14,424 nucleotides of DNA from a bacterium (lineage in GTDB: Bacteria > Cyanobacteriota > Vampirovibrionia > Obscuribacterales > Obscuribacteraceae). Made by a program: the position numbers and the translations under genes. This document shows, one piece after another, positions 14,379 through 14,424 of this stretch (positions within the stretch are counted from its first letter, which is position 1; each line of letters begins with the position of its first letter). The DNA lies in contig JAUIJG010000092.1 of assembly GCA_030431355.1 (NCBI GenBank), positions 1 to 14,424 on the forward strand, given 5' to 3'. The notes under the pieces were generated by a model, which had not been told where the DNA came from, did not search any database, and saw nothing but the letters and a program-made list of their open reading frames with translations.

Positions 14379-14424
14379 GCTCCTCTCATAGCATTGAATA
14401 TATTTACTAATGCCTTATAGTCTG

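Noticed and set aside
1..14424. CRISPR arrays, tRNA or rRNA genes, transposase or IS ends
   Set aside because: No spaced direct repeats, cloverleaf-type segments or transposase-like frames seen on either strand.

Overview
Bacterial window at roughly 50% GC by eye, using the standard code (TGA and TAG act as stops). Every gene I can support lies on the minus strand, so transcription runs from the high-coordinate end to the low end. I cannot assign a phylum from sequence alone. A poorly studied lineage carrying giant repeat-built proteins (for example Vampirovibrionia/Obscuribacterales or a similar group) is only a guess.

Layout in transcription order. (1) 14378-12368 is a tight three-gene operon: a 169-aa two-TM protein with a PH-like C-terminal domain; a 48-aa acidic/proline-rich micro-ORF with an excellent Shine-Dalgarno, overlapping its upstream neighbour by 14 nt; and a 450-aa CPA-type cation:proton antiporter that starts 15 nt after the micro-ORF. 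(2) 12367-12166 is a 202-bp spacer holding a 17-bp near-palindrome and a weak candidate promoter. (3) 12165-220 is one giant gene of about 3,900-4,020 codons filling about 83% of the window. (4) 500-99 is an ORF in another frame that carries the probable true C-terminus of the giant protein, with two hydrophobic segments. (5) 98-1 is an AT-rich tail with five copies of an approximately 11-bp repeat.

The giant protein is the exciting object. Read by eye, it is a mosaic of duplicated modules. It has an acidic N-terminus with a duplicated module, a single hydrophobic segment near residue 583, and two tandem beta-type domains (about 637-900). A region about 905-1165 has spacing reminiscent of HopA1-type effector/lyase domains. 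Then come three copies of a predicted zinc-peptidase module, each with an HExxH motif (His1708, His2468, His3223; spacings 760 and 755 residues). Each is followed by a GxGxGG-type segment and a helix with a conserved Ala/Ser-Glu motif. That follow-on helical unit is also present as extra tandem copies at 126-127-residue period without an HExxH. A D-[SA]-V-[GA]-R module also occurs three times. I recognise no described family with this whole architecture. A large effector/toxin-like or cell-envelope protease is a reasonable hypothesis, not a demonstrated function.

Nothing directly links the antiporter operon to the giant gene beyond co-orientation; the spacer is long enough for an independent promoter.
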